Shown here: positions 62,124-64,000 of the stretch, piece by piece | Layout: every line of letters starts with the position of its first letter | Position numbering within the stretch: position 1 is the stretch's first letter | Made by a program: the position numbers and the translations under genes | Source of the DNA: Roseibium album | GTDB taxonomy: Bacteria > Pseudomonadota > Alphaproteobacteria > Rhizobiales > Stappiaceae | NCBI RefSeq assembly: GCF_001404515.1 | Contig: NZ_CXWE01000008.1 | Span: forward strand, 186,001 to 250,000 | Reading direction: 5' to 3' | Length of the DNA: 64,000 bases | Notes under the pieces: generated by a model | What the model was told of the DNA's origin: nothing | What the model saw: the letters and a program-made list of their open reading frames with translations, nothing else | The model's database searches: none

Positions 62124-62495
62124 TCACTCGATGTATTCGAAGACTTCATCCATGTTGCCGAACAGGATGACCGTGTTGTCGTCAACACGGACCATTCGGC
62201 CGTAGTGGGTTGACGTGTTGACCTCGAAGATTTCGGCGGTCATTTCACGACCCAGAAATTCGCCGATTTCATCCATCCTGAAGATCAGCTTGCCTTCACC
62301 GTCGATGCGGATTGTTGCGGGGTTGTATGTCACGGTGACCTTGGGGTCCTCGCCCATAAACTCGGCGATGGCGCGCGCTTCCACGCTATCGTTCATCGTG
62401 ACACCACACTGGTGGGAAATTGTCCTCTCGAACTTGATCTCGTCCATCGACTTGAAAATGTTCTGCTTCGACGCGTCGCGAGCGATATTTGACAT
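62124..62495 (-). CDS. SDIMO coupling (effector) protein, MmoB/DmpM family
   Basis: Small cofactorless regulatory component of 123 aa. DSVEARAIAEFMGEDPKVTVT near residue 38 and YNPATIRIDGEGKLIFRMDEI are the MmoB/DmpM fold landmarks. It binds the hydroxylase, tunes the diiron site and raises coupling of NADH use to hydroxylation. The order reductase, beta, coupling matches the B-C-D part of prmABCD/mimABCD. It lies 17 bases after the beta-subunit gene. Confidence 0.93.
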   Translation of the reverse strand: MSNIARDASKQNIFKSMDEIKFERTISHQCGVTMNDSVEARAIAEFMGEDPKVTVTYNPATIRIDGEGKLIFRMDEIGEFLGREMTAEIFEVNTSTHYGRMVRVDDNTVILFGNMDEVFEYIE

Positions 62496-62512
62496 GGTGA
62501 AATCTCCTATGA

Positions 62513-63577
62513 TTAGCGGCTGAGACCGAGTTCACCGAGGATCTGATCGATACGCTCGTGCGATACGGCTCTAACGTCTTCAAACGCGACGGGTTTTGAG
62601 TGGGGTTGCGACCAGATGGGTTGCAGGTTCTGCACGGCCTTTTCGGCAAGCTGGCCATGCTTGGCGATCCAGGACTGAAACAGTTTCCTGTTGTGGTCCG
62701 CGTGCTTTTCGTCGTTGACGAGCAGGAACATCAGGTCAATCGCGTTGGCGAGATTTCGTTCGTAATCCGCTTCGGCCGCCGAGATGACCGGAGGTGTGAT
62801 GAAATCGTTGTTGGCCGCAGCCACCTGCATGAAGAAGCCGGAACGGATCAGCTCGCCGACAAGGGGTTCGAAGATGATGTTGATCGCGAAGTATTGCTCA
62901 AGATAGTCCTCGCTCCCCATGATCGCTTCAATTGCTTCACGCGTGGGCTGCCAGACTGGATCTTCAAGCCAGCTCTTTTTGCCGAGATCGTCATCCCAAC
63001 CATCGATATCCATGCCGATTTCGGCGAGATACAACGTAATGTCCTGAGCCAGACGCAACTTGTAGCTCGAGTTGGTGAGCGTCGCGTTGTTGATCATCTG
63101 CGTGTAGCCATACCGCTGTGCCTGCATCAGCGACGTCCCAAGACCGAATTCGGCATGTTTCCAGGCGCCCAGATGTGCCTGCAGGACCCGGCACCAGGTT
63201 TTGTCAAAGGCTGCCGGAGCGCCTGCCTTGCGCGCATTCGAAATGACGTTCTGCACCATCGTCACGATCTTGGACTGACGTTGATAGTGCGTGCGTTCCC
63301 ATTCCTGATCCGGTGCACGAAACGCGTGCCAGTTCGAGCTGAGCGCTGCGGTGTAGTCCTTCTGATAGGCACCACCGGCCTTGCCACCTTCAAACTCGAT
63401 GATCCAGTCCTGGATCAGATAGCGTTCGGGATCGGGCTGCACGTCCACCGTGACGTCTTCATAGTGCGTTGCACGCTTCCCGCGCGGTTCAAAATAGTTG
63501 TACTTCCTGCTGTTTGATCCAACGAATGTCGCTGCGCCTGCAGCGCCGGATCCAACTGAGCTTGATGTTGCAACCAT
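62513..63577 (-). CDS. SDIMO hydroxylase small (beta) subunit, propane monooxygenase type
   Basis: Structural hydroxylase subunit, 354 aa. KRATHYEDVTVDVQPDPERYL, HAFRAPDQEWERTHYQRQSKI and WCRVLQAHLGAWKHAEFGLGT are the conserved helices of the beta chain that packs on the diiron alpha subunit. The first 25 residues are Ser/Gly/Ala-rich and probably disordered. The alpha-subunit gene is not in the window and should lie on the far side of the reductase gene, beyond 64000. Confidence 0.93.
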   Translation of the reverse strand: MVATSSSVGSGAAGAATFVGSNSRKYNYFEPRGKRATHYEDVTVDVQPDPERYLIQDWIIEFEGGKAGGAYQKDYTAALSSNWHAFRAPDQEWERTHYQRQSKIVTMVQNVISNARKAGAPAAFDKTWCRVLQAHLGAWKHAEFGLGTSLMQAQRYGYTQMINNATLTNSSYKLRLAQDITLYLAEIGMDIDGWDDDLGKKSWLEDPVWQPTREAIEAIMGSEDYLEQYFAINIIFEPLVGELIRSGFFMQVAAANNDFITPPVISAAEADYERNLANAIDLMFLLVNDEKHADHNRKLFQSWIAKHGQLAEKAVQNLQPIWSQPHSKPVAFEDVRAVSHERIDQILGELGLSR

Positions 63578-63627
63578 CGAAGTATTCCTCCCTGTGATAG
63601 TCCTTCAACTAGCGATCAGCCCGAATG

Positions 63628-64000
63628 TCAGTGGGCCGATGAACCGGTAGTTGGAGTGAATTTGTCGAAGAAAACGCGCTCGGTATCGAAGTCGTGCATG
63701 AACAGCACCGGCGTCAGGGCGTCTATCATCGGCGGTGGCCCACACGCGTAGACGTCTCCGTCGCCATCGATGCCCAGTTCCTTCAGATAGCGATCGACGC
63801 ATTCGTGCACGAAGCCCCGTTCGCCTGTCCAGGTGCCGTCTTCTTCTGCATGGCTGAGGACAGGGATGAACTCGACGGACGGATTTTTCTCCGTAATGTC
63901 CGTGATTTCCTTCATCTTGAAGAGATCATTCCGGGTGCGGGCGCCGTAGAAGAAGTGGACCGGCCGAGTTTCCCCACTGGCCAGGTGATCGTTCAGGATT
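63628..64000 (-). CDS. SDIMO NADH:acceptor reductase (5' part missing)
   Basis: C-terminal 123 residues of the flavin/[2Fe-2S] reductase; the frame is open to the window edge. FFYGARTRNDLF and YACGPPPMIDALT are the NAD-binding parts of the FNR fold, and TERVFFDKFTPT ends the chain. It supplies electrons from NADH to the hydroxylase. The N-terminal ferredoxin domain and FAD site lie beyond 64000. The beta-subunit gene follows after 50 bases. Confidence 0.9.
   Translation of the reverse strand, partial: ILNDHLASGETRPVHFFYGARTRNDLFKMKEITDITEKNPSVEFIPVLSHAEEDGTWTGERGFVHECVDRYLKELGIDGDGDVYACGPPPMIDALTPVLFMHDFDTERVFFDKFTPTTGSSAH

Noticed and set aside
61024..62205. Long plus-strand frame (393 codons) opposite the amidohydrolase
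   Set aside because: Shadow of a gene with clear metal-ligand motifs on the minus strand; no ribosome site or family.

Overview
The window looks like the chromosome of a free-living alphaproteobacterium of the order Hyphomicrobiales, most probably a marine Stappiaceae member (Roseibium/Labrenzia type). This rests on overall GC of roughly 55-60%, the rhizobial-type gbpR-chvE-gguABC sugar locus, a hypothetical gene between pheS and pheT, a candidate CtrA box, a LysR/DUF1127-type divergent pair and family-level similarity of many proteins. It is inference from content, not a database match. No rRNA, CRISPR array, insertion sequence, integrase or phage gene was seen; one tRNA-Ser(GGA) is present.

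Layout. 1-2.7 kb: the end of a YnjBCD-type ABC transporter, convergent with a bfd-bfr iron-storage pair. 2.8-11.4 kb: an SDR, a large chemoreceptor, two RNA/SAM methyltransferases, an epimerase-like protein, a class III nucleotide cyclase and YtoQ. 11.5-12.7 kb: a low-GC patch with a DUF5071 protein, a broken or start-less small gene and a degenerate cold-shock protein. 12.7-24.8 kb: housekeeping and envelope genes (TPR methyltransferase, Tet-type efflux, esterase, a CtrA-box gene, M42 peptidase, patatin, MepA, GNAT, LepA, glycosyltransferase). 25-26.3 kb: a MerR-SDR operon with a MerR-type promoter and a DUF1127-like small gene divergent from a LysR regulator. 27.8-32.1 kb: pheS, hypothetical, pheT. 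32.2-36.8 kb: two paralogous secreted four-Cys proteins, a nucleotidyltransferase, and an Lrp/dpaL divergent pair. 37-42.7 kb: a PabB-PabC fusion, a six-TM chemoreceptor with a translationally coupled small membrane partner, msrA and tRNA-Ser. 43.7-52.4 kb: gbpR divergent from chvE-gguA-gguB-gguC-dehydratase-dehydrogenase, which couples aldose import to non-phosphorylative oxidation. 52.4-54.7 kb: an AT-rich region with small orphan genes and a GNAT. 54.7-64 kb: a soluble diiron monooxygenase (SDIMO) gene cluster.

The SDIMO cluster is the most notable system. On the minus strand, in transcription order, it has a reductase (cut by the window edge), hydroxylase beta subunit, coupling protein, amidohydrolase, a long MIP18/DUF59-type protein, a GroEL paralogue without the GGM tail, and a zinc alcohol dehydrogenase. 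A sigma-54 activator of the AcoR/MimR type and an unknown 161-aa gene converge on it from the other side. The order matches the propane/acetone/phenol-oxidising Prm/Mim clusters of actinobacteria, in which a dedicated GroEL is needed for hydroxylase production. The alpha subunit gene should lie just past position 64000.
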